A stretch of 64,000 nt of DNA from Leuconostoc gasicomitatum LMG 18811 (lineage in GTDB: Bacteria > Bacillota > Bacilli > Lactobacillales > Lactobacillaceae). Of the stretch, positions 25,457 to 35,260 are shown in pieces. The stretch is from assembly GCF_000196855.1 (NCBI RefSeq), contig NC_014319.1:310001-374000 (forward strand), in the 5' to 3' direction. The notes beneath the pieces were generated by a model that ran no database searches, was not told where the DNA came from, and saw only the letters and a list, made by a program, of their open reading frames with translations. Numbering within the stretch: position 1 is the stretch's first letter; every line of letters starts with the position of its first letter. The position numbers were made by a program, and so were the translations under genes.

Positions 25457-26464
25457 ATGTTTAGAATAACAGCCTATGGTGTTCGAAAAAACGAAATTGA
25501 TTATTTTAAAAAATTAAATATCTTTGACTATGAATTAAACTTAGTTACTGATAATTTAAAAAAATCAAATATTATTACTGCAAAAGGTTCTGATGGCGTC
25601 TTACTGCGTGCCAATAATGACGGTTCTGAACCAATATTACGGCAGTTACGTGCTTGGGGCATTAAGTACGTGTTTACACGAACGGTTGGTTATGATCATA
25701 TTGACTTAAAAGCAGCACAAACATTAGGAATTACTGTAGCACGCGTTCCTTCATATTCACCATATGCGGTAGCAGATTTGGCAATGAATTTGGGGATTAC
25801 ACTTGTGAGACGTACTGCTATTGCAACTTCACGTGCAGCAGTAGCAGATTTTAAAGTTGAGCCTGATTTGTTTGGTCGAGAAATTCATGATTTAACAGTC
25901 GGCATCATAGGAACTGGTCGTATTGGATTAGCTGAGGCGAAACTATATAAAGGTATGGGTGCTAAAATTATAGGATATGACATTTATGAATCGGATACTG
26001 CTAAATCAATATTGAAATTTGTTTCACAAGAAGAATTATTATCTATGTCAGATGTGGTTAGTTTACATGTGCCACATTTTCCGGGAAAGAATGATCATTT
26101 CTTTGATACTAAGTTAATTAACCAAATGAAACGAGGTGCTATTTTAATTAATACATCTCGCGCAGAAATAACAGATCAATTAGCAATTATAACTGCAATA
26201 AAAACTGGTCAACTTGGTGGATTTGGTGCTGATGTTATTTTGCATGAAAAAGAGATATTTGGTCAGCAGTTTGATGATAGTCATCTTTTAAATGACAAGG
26301 AAGTGACATCATTAATTGATCTATATCCTAAAGTGCTATTAACGCCACATATTGGATCATATACTGAAGAAGCATTGACTGATATGATAAACACTAGTTA
26401 TCAAAATTTTAATGACATGCTAGTCAAAGGGTCAACAACTAATGATGTCGTCACAACACTATAA
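25457..26464 (+). CDS. D-2-hydroxyacid dehydrogenase (D-lactate dehydrogenase-like)
   Basis: NAD-dependent D-specific 2-hydroxyacid dehydrogenase, reducing a 2-oxo acid to the D-hydroxy acid or the reverse. The Rossmann motif is GIIGTGRIGLAEAKL; the catalytic triad is Arg235 (NTSRAE), Glu264 (LHEKE) and His298 (TPHIGS). The 335 residues match D-LDH, VanH and D-hydroxyisocaproate dehydrogenase in length. Active-site differences that separate these three cannot be read reliably here. AAGGAG precedes the ATG, 17 bases after the permease stop, so the two are co-transcribed; a terminator follows at once (26478). A substrate taken up by the permease is the natural guess. Confidence 0.9.
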   Translation: MFRITAYGVRKNEIDYFKKLNIFDYELNLVTDNLKKSNIITAKGSDGVLLRANNDGSEPILRQLRAWGIKYVFTRTVGYDHIDLKAAQTLGITVARVPSYSPYAVADLAMNLGITLVRRTAIATSRAAVADFKVEPDLFGREIHDLTVGIIGTGRIGLAEAKLYKGMGAKIIGYDIYESDTAKSILKFVSQEELLSMSDVVSLHVPHFPGKNDHFFDTKLINQMKRGAILINTSRAEITDQLAIITAIKTGQLGGFGADVILHEKEIFGQQFDDSHLLNDKEVTSLIDLYPKVLLTPHIGSYTEEALTDMINTSYQNFNDMLVKGSTTNDVVTTL

Positions 26465-26477
26465 CTAATGAGTGTAC

Positions 26478-26507
26478 AAAAGATTCAGGAACGTCTGAAT
26501 CTTTTTT
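26478..26507 (+). terminator. Hairpin terminator or attenuator between dehydrogenase and kinase genes
   Basis: AAAAGATTCAG (26478-26488) pairs with CTGAATCTTTT (26495-26505) and ends in a T-run. It lies 14 bases after the dehydrogenase stop and within what would be the 5' end of the longest kinase frame, so it argues for a later kinase start and for stepped-down expression of the regulators. Confidence 0.85.
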
Positions 26508-26548
26508 GTGATATATTCAAGATGATGTATAAACGTGGGGAGTTTGGT

Positions 26549-28156
26549 GTGAAACAAATCAAAAATATACCATTATATGTAATAATTATCGGGATTGTTG
26601 TTATGGCAACGGTAATTTCGTTAGGAACAACAGGTATATTATTACAACAAGTTATTGAAAAAAATGAGCGAGAAAACATTAATTTACGGTTAAAAAGTAC
26701 TGCTCAAATAGCCGCTTCAGATCCGATAATTATTCGTGGTTTGTCATTGAATGCTTCTAAAAGCGACAAAAGTTCTGTACAAATATATGCGCAACGATTG
26801 GCAAACACAGCTAATATTGATTTTGTCGTTGTAGTCAACGATGACTTGTATCGGTTGTCTCATCCAAATGACAAGCAAATTGGCAAAAAATTTAGTTCGC
26901 CACAGGATGCACGTCAAACATTACAAGGAAAAGCACATTTTTCGACTAAAGTTGGTGTGCTGGGATTGGGTTATCGTTATTTCGATCCTGTATATGATGC
27001 AAATCATGATATTATTGGTCTTGTTAGTGTGGGTTTGACAGAAGATACTATTGCACGATCTATAAAAACGGCAAGGCGTCCAATATTTGTTGGATTAACT
27101 GTAGGGTTGTTAATTGGTATCGTAGGGGCAATTTTTTTGGCTAAATGGATAAAAAAAATACTATTAGATATGGAACCATATGTTATTGCAAAAAAATTAG
27201 TTGAAAAAAATACGATTGAAAATAGCATGATGGAGGGCTTACTGGCGATAGATGATCAACAAACTATTATTGCAAAAAATATGGCAGCCGATCAATTATT
27301 ACCAGGGATAGGAAATATTGGTGATCATTTACCAGTTGAGATTTTTCAAACATTTTTTGTGGTGCCAGAAAAAAATAGTGACACTCACCCTAACCGTGTA
27401 TTATTTAAAACACGTGCATATCTATACTCTGTGGCACAATTGGTTAGCCCAGCAGTCGGATCACTTTTATTATTTCGTGATATTACAGATTTTAAAGAAA
27501 TTGTGGCGGAATTAGATGGTACAAAACAGTACGCACAGGCACTAAGAGCGCAGACACATGAATTTATGAATAAATTACAAGCTATTACAGGTCTGATTGA
27601 ATTAAAAAAATATGATGAAGTGAACAAATTGATACCACAATTAACGAGTGATTATCAACAGAATATAGGGTATATTATGGCGCGTGTTAAAATGCCTGTT
27701 ATTGCCGGTTTTTTAATTGGCAAAGTAAATTACGCACATGAACATGAAATTATCTTAAATATAGGTGAATCGTCTTGTTTACCTAAGCTGGATATTTTGA
27801 GAAGAGAAGTAACAAATATTATTAAGATATTAGGGAATATTATTGATAATGCAGTTGACGCATTATCTGATAGTGATATTGCTCAGAAAAAAATCGATTT
27901 ATTGTTACGATATGATGATGAGGGAGAGACGCTTGTTATTACTATTGAGGATAACGGTGCTGGTATAGCATCTGATCAATTTTCAAACATTTTAACTATT
28001 GGTTTTTCTACTAAAGGTCATGGACGAGGGTTTGGGTTAACTACTGTTAATGCAATTATTACGGATCATCAGGGCGTTTTTGATATTCAATCAACATTGA
28101 ACATTGGAACTAAAGTTTATATTGAATATCCACTAAGAAGTAGGAGGTCTATGTAA
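26549..28156 (+). CDS. CitA/DcuS-type sensor histidine kinase
   Basis: Membrane sensor of di/tricarboxylate or related acids. I choose GTG 26549 (VKQIKNIPLYVIIIG), six bases after GGGGAG; the longer frame from 26468 would run through a terminator hairpin and has no ribosome site. The 535 residues show TM1 (about 6-28), a periplasmic-type PDC/Cache domain (with VVVNDDLYRLSHPNDKQIGK), TM2 (about 172-192), a PAS domain, an SpoOB-like dimerisation helix with His337 (RAQTHEFMNKLQAI) and HATPase boxes (NIIDNAVDALSD, IEDNGAGI, GRGFGLTTV). Order matches CitA/DcuS/MalK. Its response regulator follows directly. Confidence 0.9.
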   Translation: MKQIKNIPLYVIIIGIVVMATVISLGTTGILLQQVIEKNERENINLRLKSTAQIAASDPIIIRGLSLNASKSDKSSVQIYAQRLANTANIDFVVVVNDDLYRLSHPNDKQIGKKFSSPQDARQTLQGKAHFSTKVGVLGLGYRYFDPVYDANHDIIGLVSVGLTEDTIARSIKTARRPIFVGLTVGLLIGIVGAIFLAKWIKKILLDMEPYVIAKKLVEKNTIENSMMEGLLAIDDQQTIIAKNMAADQLLPGIGNIGDHLPVEIFQTFFVVPEKNSDTHPNRVLFKTRAYLYSVAQLVSPAVGSLLLFRDITDFKEIVAELDGTKQYAQALRAQTHEFMNKLQAITGLIELKKYDEVNKLIPQLTSDYQQNIGYIMARVKMPVIAGFLIGKVNYAHEHEIILNIGESSCLPKLDILRREVTNIIKILGNIIDNAVDALSDSDIAQKKIDLLLRYDDEGETLVITIEDNGAGIASDQFSNILTIGFSTKGHGRGFGLTTVNAIITDHQGVFDIQSTLNIGTKVYIEYPLRSRRSM

Positions 28157-28876
28157 ATGTCGTATAGTGTTTTAATAGTTGAAGATGATCCTATGGTAGC
28201 AGATATTATTAGTCAATTTTTAAATCGATTATCTGATGTTTTATTTGAACCGATAATAGTTGTAGGATGTATAGAAGATGCTCAGGTAAAAATGAATATG
28301 GTAATAATCGATTTATTACTGGTAGACGTATATTTACCTGATGGTAAGGGAACAGACTTTTTAACTGAACAACGAAAAAAGCATAACTCAGTGGCTACGA
28401 TTATGATTACAGCTGCAGATGACCGGGAAACTGTTAGACAGGCAATGATCAATGGCGTTGTAGATTATTTGATTAAGCCATTTCAAATGGAGCGGTTTAA
28501 TCAAGCAATTCAAAAATTTCTGATGTTAGAAGATATGGCTTTGGGGAAAGAAAAATTATCACAACAAGATATTAATGAGTACTTCCAGGGGGAGTCACGA
28601 TTAGAACACTTGGATATGAGATTACCAAAAGGTATTTCTGACGCGACACTTAAATTAATTATTACGACAATTTATACCCTTTCTGATGCTTTTTCTAATC
28701 GTATGCTATCACAAAGCGTTGCCTTATCACGAGTAACAACTAAAAAATATTTAGATTATTTGGTAGAGAATGATTTGCTGCAAGTAAAAATAACGTATCT
28801 TGAAGTGGGTAGACCATTAACGCAGTATACGGTAAATAATTTAAAAAGTGACAAATTACATCATTTAATGCAATGA
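28157..28876 (+). CDS. CitB/DcuR-type response regulator
   Basis: Partner of the preceding kinase. The receiver domain has the acidic pocket VEDDP, phospho-acceptor Asp57 (LLLVDVYLPDG), TAADD and Lys in LIKPF; the C-terminal part (about 150-239) carries an HTH of the CitB type (SNRMLSQSVALSRVTTKKYLDYLVENDLLQVK). The 239 residues match the family. The start codon follows the kinase stop without a gap and AGGAGG lies in the end of the kinase gene, indicating coupled translation. The likely target is the permease-dehydrogenase promoter with its tandem repeat at 24272-24289. Confidence 0.9.
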   Translation: MSYSVLIVEDDPMVADIISQFLNRLSDVLFEPIIVVGCIEDAQVKMNMVIIDLLLVDVYLPDGKGTDFLTEQRKKHNSVATIMITAADDRETVRQAMINGVVDYLIKPFQMERFNQAIQKFLMLEDMALGKEKLSQQDINEYFQGESRLEHLDMRLPKGISDATLKLIITTIYTLSDAFSNRMLSQSVALSRVTTKKYLDYLVENDLLQVKITYLEVGRPLTQYTVNNLKSDKLHHLMQ

Positions 28877-28954
28877 TTTATTTGGATTTTGTATAAAAAT
28901 GACGCATGATGACATGATATAATAAGAACATTAAATTTAGAGGGTAAACTATTA

Positions 28955-29947
28955 ATGATTATTCAACATGCCATTTTGCATATTCTTGACACAAACACTG
29001 GTAACTTGATCGCTTCTCAAGGTGAAATGCCAGTAACTGACATAGGGGTACATGATTATATTGAAAAGCTTGTTAATAAAATATATGCTGGTGATGTTAA
29101 GACGGGCACAATAACTGGAAATGATTATTTACAAACCATATTGGCAGAGAAAGATTTTCCAAAAATGACCACGGAATTAGCGATGAAGTTATTTGAAGTG
29201 GTGACAGGTAGTGACAATATTCAAGCAGGAGATTTACTAAGTTTTCAGGCAACGACTGATGATGGCCCAATTTTTGGTATGATAAAATTAAATTTTTCTC
29301 CGCGGTATGCACATGCGGTTGCGTATGTTTCGGAAAAAATGGTCAATAACTTGGTATTGAATCAAGCTGTTTTACCTGCGGCAACACAAACCGTAGATGA
29401 AGCTATTTTAATTAATATGACGACGAGTAAGTATCATTTAATTGAAAAAAAGCATCTTATTGATGGCCATCGGGTGGCATACTTTTCAGAGAAGTTTTTG
29501 GACATTATACCGGATGTTTCAATTAAAGAAAATTTGCAAACTATTAAACGAACAATCAAAAATGTTGCTGAAAAGTATGATGATTTGCCAGAGCATGAAG
29601 CATTTGCTACAACGCAGACAGCAATTTATGAAGCGCTAGAATCGGGTAGCATTAACACTGAGATGATTGCTGAAAAGGTTTTTTATGATAATGAGTCAGC
29701 AAAATCACTATATAGAGAACAAATTTCAAAAAAAATTGCGGATAAAGAGATACCTGTAGAGAACACACAAAAATATGAGAAAAAATATCGTGTTCAAAAA
29801 TTCAAGTTAGATTCAGGTATTGAAATTTCTATTCCGATGGCTATTTATCAAGATAAAACTAAAGTTGAGTTTGTCAACCAGCCGAATGGGACGACATCGT
29901 TAATCATAAAAGATATTGAAACGGTATTGAATAAGTTTACGATTTAA
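28955..29947 (+). CDS. NdpA/YejK-family nucleoid-associated protein
   Basis: Member of the 37-kDa nucleoid-associated protein family (YejK in E. coli). Recognisable features are the N-terminal IIQHAILHILDTNTGNLIAS, the central GSDNIQAGDLLSFQ and GPIFGMIKLNF block, and a C-terminal part that is mostly helical then beta (KYRVQKFKLDSGIEISIP). The 330 residues fit. The role in Gram-positives is not known; in E. coli the protein associates with the nucleoid and topoisomerase IV. It stands alone, with AGAGGG before the ATG and a gene of unrelated function downstream. Confidence in the family is good. Confidence 0.85.
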   Translation: MIIQHAILHILDTNTGNLIASQGEMPVTDIGVHDYIEKLVNKIYAGDVKTGTITGNDYLQTILAEKDFPKMTTELAMKLFEVVTGSDNIQAGDLLSFQATTDDGPIFGMIKLNFSPRYAHAVAYVSEKMVNNLVLNQAVLPAATQTVDEAILINMTTSKYHLIEKKHLIDGHRVAYFSEKFLDIIPDVSIKENLQTIKRTIKNVAEKYDDLPEHEAFATTQTAIYEALESGSINTEMIAEKVFYDNESAKSLYREQISKKIADKEIPVENTQKYEKKYRVQKFKLDSGIEISIPMAIYQDKTKVEFVNQPNGTTSLIIKDIETVLNKFTI

Positions 29948-30003
29948 TCGTTTAATTGATATAATTAAAGATAATAACATGATGAAAGGAATATATCGAG
30001 AAT

Positions 30004-30936
30004 ATGCCATATAAAGATTCTTATGTTGCTAAAATACGTAAAATTATTGGCCATGATTTTGAACTCGTTATGCCAACAACTGATGTTGTGATTGAAAATA
30101 AAAAAGGCGAGTTATTGATGATATATAATCGTGATTTTGCCGGATGGGCTTTTCCAGGTGGGTATATTGAACCTGAGATGTCATGGCAAGAAAATGCAGC
30201 GCGTGAGGTGCTGGAAGAAGCTGGTATACACGCTGATCCTGATAAACTTAAGTTAATGGGGGCAATATCTGGTCGCAATTTTGTTGCGCGTTATCCAAAT
30301 GGTGACACTGCTAAACTGTATACGAATGTTTTTCTACTAAATGACTGGCTTTCTGAAGACAATAACGTGGATGAAACAGAAATAGATGCTAAAAAATGGG
30401 TTTCACCGCAAACAATTGATCATATGCATCTCACTTTTTCTGGTCAAGCAGTTTATCGTATATATCGCCAGTATAAAAAAACAAATAGTGTGCAGGTATT
30501 GACGCTAAATAGTGAGTTACAAAGATTTATAGATGCTCAAAATGGTGAAATAGTTGGTGTTAGCAGTTATGAAGATGCAGTAATTGAACTTGAAAATGGT
30601 CAGAAAAAAACACATTGGATGTGGTTTGTTGTGCCACAACTCAGTGGTTTGGGACGTAGCGAACGGGCAATTTATTATGGCATTCATGATCAAAAAGAGG
30701 CATATGCATATTTGAATGATGCAATATTAAAAAAACGTTTAGAAAAAATTATTACTATAACACTTACCTTAGAAACAAACGATCCGGTATTGGTATTTGG
30801 CGCAGTTGATGCTGAAAAATTCCAAGCGAGTTTGACGTTGTTTAGTCAAATTAGCAGTTCAATGCTTTATAAACAGGCGTTAGATAAATATTTTAATGGT
30901 CAAAAACATGTCAAAACGCTAGCATTATTGCAGTAA
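30004..30936 (+). CDS. Nudix hydrolase fused to a DUF1810 domain
   Basis: Two-domain protein of 310 residues. The N-terminal Nudix domain (about 20-155) has the box at 52-75: the second half REVLEEAG is intact, but the Glu of the leading G-x5-E is Met59. The C-terminal part (about 165-305) matches DUF1810: RFIDAQ, KKTHWMWFVVPQLSGLGRSE, YYGI, then VFGAVDAEKFQASLTLFS and LDKYFNGQKHVKTLALL. DUF1810 function is not established. The fusion hints at acting on a nucleoside-diphosphate-linked compound. AAAGGA precedes the ATG; the unit is monocistronic and ends in a strong terminator. Confidence 0.85.
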   Translation: MPYKDSYVAKIRKIIGHDFELVMPTTDVVIENKKGELLMIYNRDFAGWAFPGGYIEPEMSWQENAAREVLEEAGIHADPDKLKLMGAISGRNFVARYPNGDTAKLYTNVFLLNDWLSEDNNVDETEIDAKKWVSPQTIDHMHLTFSGQAVYRIYRQYKKTNSVQVLTLNSELQRFIDAQNGEIVGVSSYEDAVIELENGQKKTHWMWFVVPQLSGLGRSERAIYYGIHDQKEAYAYLNDAILKKRLEKIITITLTLETNDPVLVFGAVDAEKFQASLTLFSQISSSMLYKQALDKYFNGQKHVKTLALLQ

Positions 30937-30971
30937 AAAGAGCATGCCACAATATGGCATGCTCTTTTTAC
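30933..30971. terminator. Bidirectional terminator, 17-bp perfect stem
   Basis: 30933-30949 pairs with 30955-30971 around the loop CAATA, with A5 and T5 at the ends. It overlaps both convergent stop codons, Nudix-DUF1810 and the reductase. Confidence 0.92.
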
Positions 30972-31966
30972 TACGCACCAGTATAATCAGGTGCTAGTTT
31001 ATTTACAGGTGGTGTGAACTTACGCATAGATTCAGCAAGATGTACAAAGTTTGTCACCAAATGATGGTTTGGTGCTTGGGTCCCATTTTCATCTGCCAGA
31101 TTAGCAATCCAACCATTGATATAATCAACTTCTGTGGGCCGACCCTTAACAAAATCTTGATACATGGAAGGAAAGTGAAGGGGGTTTGATACATTTGATA
31201 CATAATCAACTTGATCAACCATATCATCACGTGTTTCAATCAATTCAATACCAGCAGCTTCAGCAGCATCATAAGCTTCATTAATAAGGGGACGTGCAAT
31301 GCCTTCTAAAAAGCCATCATAAGCCATGAGCTGCCCCATACGTGATTGGAACATGGTGGCAATAGAATTTTCAACGGCATTGAAGAAAACTTTAGTCAAT
31401 AAAGTCCCCATGAAATTTTCTGTATAAGATGGATTTAAATGGGCAGCTTTAAAGTCAGTTTGTAGTGCAGTCATTGTTTCTGAGGGTTTCTCAGTAAGAT
31501 TAGCATAGACAGACGAACCAGCTCCCTCATCACCCATAAAATCAACGTCGCCAAAATCATTTAGTATTGTAGCAATCATGGCTGTGCCACCAATAATGTG
31601 GTCATCATCAAAATATTTCTGTAATTTCTCGATGTGACCCATCCCATTCATTGCTCCTAGGGCGGTTTGACCAGACTTGAATTTTGTTGCTAAACGATCT
31701 AAAGTATCTTGTAATTGCATTTGTTTCATAAAGAATATCCAAACATCTGGCGTACCTTCATATGATTCTGGTGAGAAAATGTTAATTTTTATTTCATGGC
31801 GTTCTTTGTGATCACGCGATTTCCATACTTTATTACCTTGAGCAATTATTTTATCAAGGCTAGCCTGTGTTGGTTCAATAAAATCTACTTGAACATCTGC
31901 ATTTTCTTGAAGTAATATACCATATCGCAACCCCATAGCACCCGCGCCAACTACTGCATATTTCAT
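30971..31966 (-). CDS. PanE/ApbA-family 2-oxoacid (ketopantoate) reductase
   Basis: NADPH-dependent reductase of the ketopantoate reductase family. The N-terminal dinucleotide site is VVGAGAMGLRYG; the catalytic Lys192 (LLTKVFFNAVENSIATMF) and a C-terminal helical domain with Glu/Ser substrate residues (YVSNVSNPLHFPSMYQD, GRPTEVDYING) follow. The 331 residues are slightly longer than E. coli PanE (303). In lactococci and leuconostocs such proteins include D-hydroxyisocaproate dehydrogenases that reduce branched 2-oxo acids, and no pantothenate gene lies nearby, so the substrate is undetermined. AGGAGA precedes the ATG. Confidence 0.85.
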   Translation of the reverse strand: MKYAVVGAGAMGLRYGILLQENADVQVDFIEPTQASLDKIIAQGNKVWKSRDHKERHEIKINIFSPESYEGTPDVWIFFMKQMQLQDTLDRLATKFKSGQTALGAMNGMGHIEKLQKYFDDDHIIGGTAMIATILNDFGDVDFMGDEGAGSSVYANLTEKPSETMTALQTDFKAAHLNPSYTENFMGTLLTKVFFNAVENSIATMFQSRMGQLMAYDGFLEGIARPLINEAYDAAEAAGIELIETRDDMVDQVDYVSNVSNPLHFPSMYQDFVKGRPTEVDYINGWIANLADENGTQAPNHHLVTNFVHLAESMRKFTPPVNKLAPDYTGA

Positions 31967-32102
31967 ATATTAAATTCTCCTTTTTGGTTATTAATGGTAT
32001 AATTCTAATCTTTTACACATCATAAGTCAACCTGAATCTAATTTTTTTAACTAGGAAGTTATTCTGATATATCGTATAATATATTTTATAAGTTGCAAGT
32101 AA

Positions 32103-33131
<1,029 letters not shown>

Positions 33132-33136
33132 TAATT

Positions 33137-33189
33137 AATTAAAAAACTAGCACGCAACTGAATTGCCGTTGCATGCTAGTTTTTTAATT
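33137..33189. terminator. Bidirectional terminator between trpS and the LCP gene
   Basis: A 22-base arm pair with one mismatch, rich in A on the left and T on the right, between convergent genes. Confidence 0.87.
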
Positions 33190-33229
33190 GATTCATGATT
33201 ATTATTTTGTGCGAAATCGTATACCTGTG

Positions 33230-34396
33230 TCACTTGTCACTAGTACTTGTTGCAGTACTGTTGTCTCCAACTGGACGTAAAGATGTGGCAGTTGTTGATA
33301 ATCCAGCAGGTATCTCCCCACCATATGGTAGGCCAGTTTGTTCATATTTTAAGCCCAAAGCTTCACGTATTAAGTTAGTTGCACGTTGTTTTTCTTTTTG
33401 AGGGATAACTTCATAAGACACGTTATTGCCTTCAGAATCAGGGTAACTTGTGCTTACACCCTGCATATGTTCAGTAATAATATCATTTTTAGCATCGATG
33501 TACTTGCTAGCCATTGTTGTCATATCACCAAAAGTTAAATCTGTGCGAACGTTGCTTGAAATAGTGGACATAAATTCTTTGTTTAACAACGTTGAGACAT
33601 TGGCAGATTTTTTTATTAAACCTTCTAAGACGATACGTTGACGTTTTTGACGGCCATAGTCGCCCTCAGGATCATCATAACGCATGCGAGAGAAAGCTAA
33701 CGCAGCGTCACCGTTCATCTTTGTTTTTGACTTAGACCAAGTTTTACCATTATCATCAGAATGTTCATATTTGTCACTGTTCTTATGGAATCTGTAAAGA
33801 TTAGGACCATAATCGTGGGCAGTTTCTTGACTATACGTGAAATCGAGTGGTGAATCAACTGAAATACCACCAACCTGATTTACCATGTTGGCTAAGCCGC
33901 CCATGTTGACCAAAGCATAAAAATCAATTGGAATGTTTAGAAATGCTTCTACGGTTTTAATTGATGTTGCTGTTGAGCCATAGGCATAAGCTGCGTTAAG
34001 TTTTTGAGGAAATGTATCTTCATATCCGACAATAGAAACCATTGCGTCACGAGGTAATGAAACCATGGTTGTCTGTTTTGTTTTTGGGTTGATCAAGAGC
34101 AACATCATCGAATCCGTACGGCCACGATATGTGCGTCCTAGTTCACCAGTGTCTGTACCATACAATAAGATTGAAATAGGACGGCCACTTTTAATAACAT
34201 TAGAGACATTACGAGATTTAGTTAAACCAGCGCCAGCATAAGATTTGTCAACAACACCTTTTGTGCTACTGATTGTTCGCCATATAAAGAAGCTAACAAC
34301 GATTAATAGTATTGCCATTAAAAAAAGAATACTATTACGCAATTTGTGACTGGGACTTTGATGACGATTTAAACGTGAGTTTGGTTTAGGTTCCAT
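33230..34396 (-). CDS. LytR-CpsA-Psr (LCP) family glycopolymer-peptidoglycan ligase
   Basis: Membrane-anchored phosphotransferase that attaches teichoic acids or polysaccharides to peptidoglycan. A cytoplasmic tail with basic residues (1-22) precedes one TM helix (about 23-43) and an extracytoplasmic LCP domain (about 85-330) with the conserved GRTDSMMLLLINPKTKQ, SLPRDAMVSI and RMRYDDPEGDYGRQKRQR segments that bind the polyprenyl-pyrophosphate head group and magnesium. The C-terminal tail is Ser/Thr-rich and low in structure. Length 388 is typical. It is transcribed alone, with GGAGAG before the ATG. Confidence 0.94.
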   Translation of the reverse strand: MEPKPNSRLNRHQSPSHKLRNSILFLMAILLIVVSFFIWRTISSTKGVVDKSYAGAGLTKSRNVSNVIKSGRPISILLYGTDTGELGRTYRGRTDSMMLLLINPKTKQTTMVSLPRDAMVSIVGYEDTFPQKLNAAYAYGSTATSIKTVEAFLNIPIDFYALVNMGGLANMVNQVGGISVDSPLDFTYSQETAHDYGPNLYRFHKNSDKYEHSDDNGKTWSKSKTKMNGDAALAFSRMRYDDPEGDYGRQKRQRIVLEGLIKKSANVSTLLNKEFMSTISSNVRTDLTFGDMTTMASKYIDAKNDIITEHMQGVSTSYPDSEGNNVSYEVIPQKEKQRATNLIREALGLKYEQTGLPYGGEIPAGLSTTATSLRPVGDNSTATSTSDK

Positions 34397-34580
34397 GATG
34401 GAAGCTCTCCTGATAGTTAGTATTGCGCAATTAGTGCATGATAATTAAAAATCACATATTTTCATGATACTAGGCAGAGATAAAGACAATATTAAATTAT
34501 AACAAAAATTAACAATTTAAAAGACAACATTGTATATAATGGTACAATTATCGTGGTAAATAAACAAGAGAGTTAATAGA

Positions 34581-35237
34581 ATGTTAATACAGCCTGATAA
34601 ACTAAGAAAATTACTAATACTTGTCTTTAGTGCATTGTTTCTATTTTTGGCAATTCAAATCAGATTTGATATGTTATTTATGCATGTTATTGATAATGGG
34701 GCATCTTTGGTCATCCAAAATTTAATCCCACATGGCGTACAAAATTGGATAAATTTTGGTGGCTTATTTGCTCACTATTGGATTTTGGTGCCCGCTATGG
34801 TGCTTGTATCTAGTTTACTTTATTTTATGAATTATAAAATTGCTATGTGGTGGTTTATTATCACACAAGTGCTGTCAATGCTGCTAGCGTTGACAATATC
34901 ATTTATTCTGCAAATCCACTGGTTATCAGGTCCCAAGCTTGGGCCAGCCATACCTAATATACTATTATTATGGTGGTTACAATTATTAGCAACTATAGCC
35001 GTGATTATTATGCCAAATCTTGTTAAGAATCGCCGGATGCGTCAGGGATTGACAATGGTTACTATTTTTCTTTGGTGGCTAATGTTAATGGCCTGTATAC
35101 AACGTAACGACATGCCATTTTCAAGCGGTTTAGGATCATTATTTTTTGGTTATTTCTGGTGGCAATTGAGTGAATATCAATATCGAAAACGTGCCAAACA
35201 TTGGCGACATGTATTAGAAATTGACACTTTAATTTAA
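34581..35237 (+). CDS. Six-helix membrane protein resembling a degenerate PAP2 phosphatase
   Basis: Unknown function. The 218 residues form about six hydrophobic segments; spacing and two short segments recall type 2 phosphatidic acid phosphatases (PAP2), but the catalytic motifs are missing. Where KxxxxxxRP is expected there is SGPKLGPAIP, and where PSGH is expected there is MPFSSGLGSLFFGYF, without the His. If related to PAP2 it is probably inactive or altered. AGAG before the ATG is a weak ribosome site. The promoter for the next gene starts in its last codons. Confidence in the gene is good, in the relationship low. Confidence 0.6.
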   Translation: MLIQPDKLRKLLILVFSALFLFLAIQIRFDMLFMHVIDNGASLVIQNLIPHGVQNWINFGGLFAHYWILVPAMVLVSSLLYFMNYKIAMWWFIITQVLSMLLALTISFILQIHWLSGPKLGPAIPNILLLWWLQLLATIAVIIMPNLVKNRRMRQGLTMVTIFLWWLMLMACIQRNDMPFSSGLGSLFFGYFWWQLSEYQYRKRAKHWRHVLEIDTLI

Positions 35238-35249
35238 AAATGATATGAT
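35221..35249 (+). promoter_or_regulatory. lysP promoter
   Basis: TTGACA (35221-35226), a 17-base spacer and TATGAT (35244-35249). The -35 lies inside the end of the preceding coding region; the transcript would start just before the lysine riboswitch. Confidence 0.8.
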
Positions 35250-35260
35250 ATTCAAGTTAT

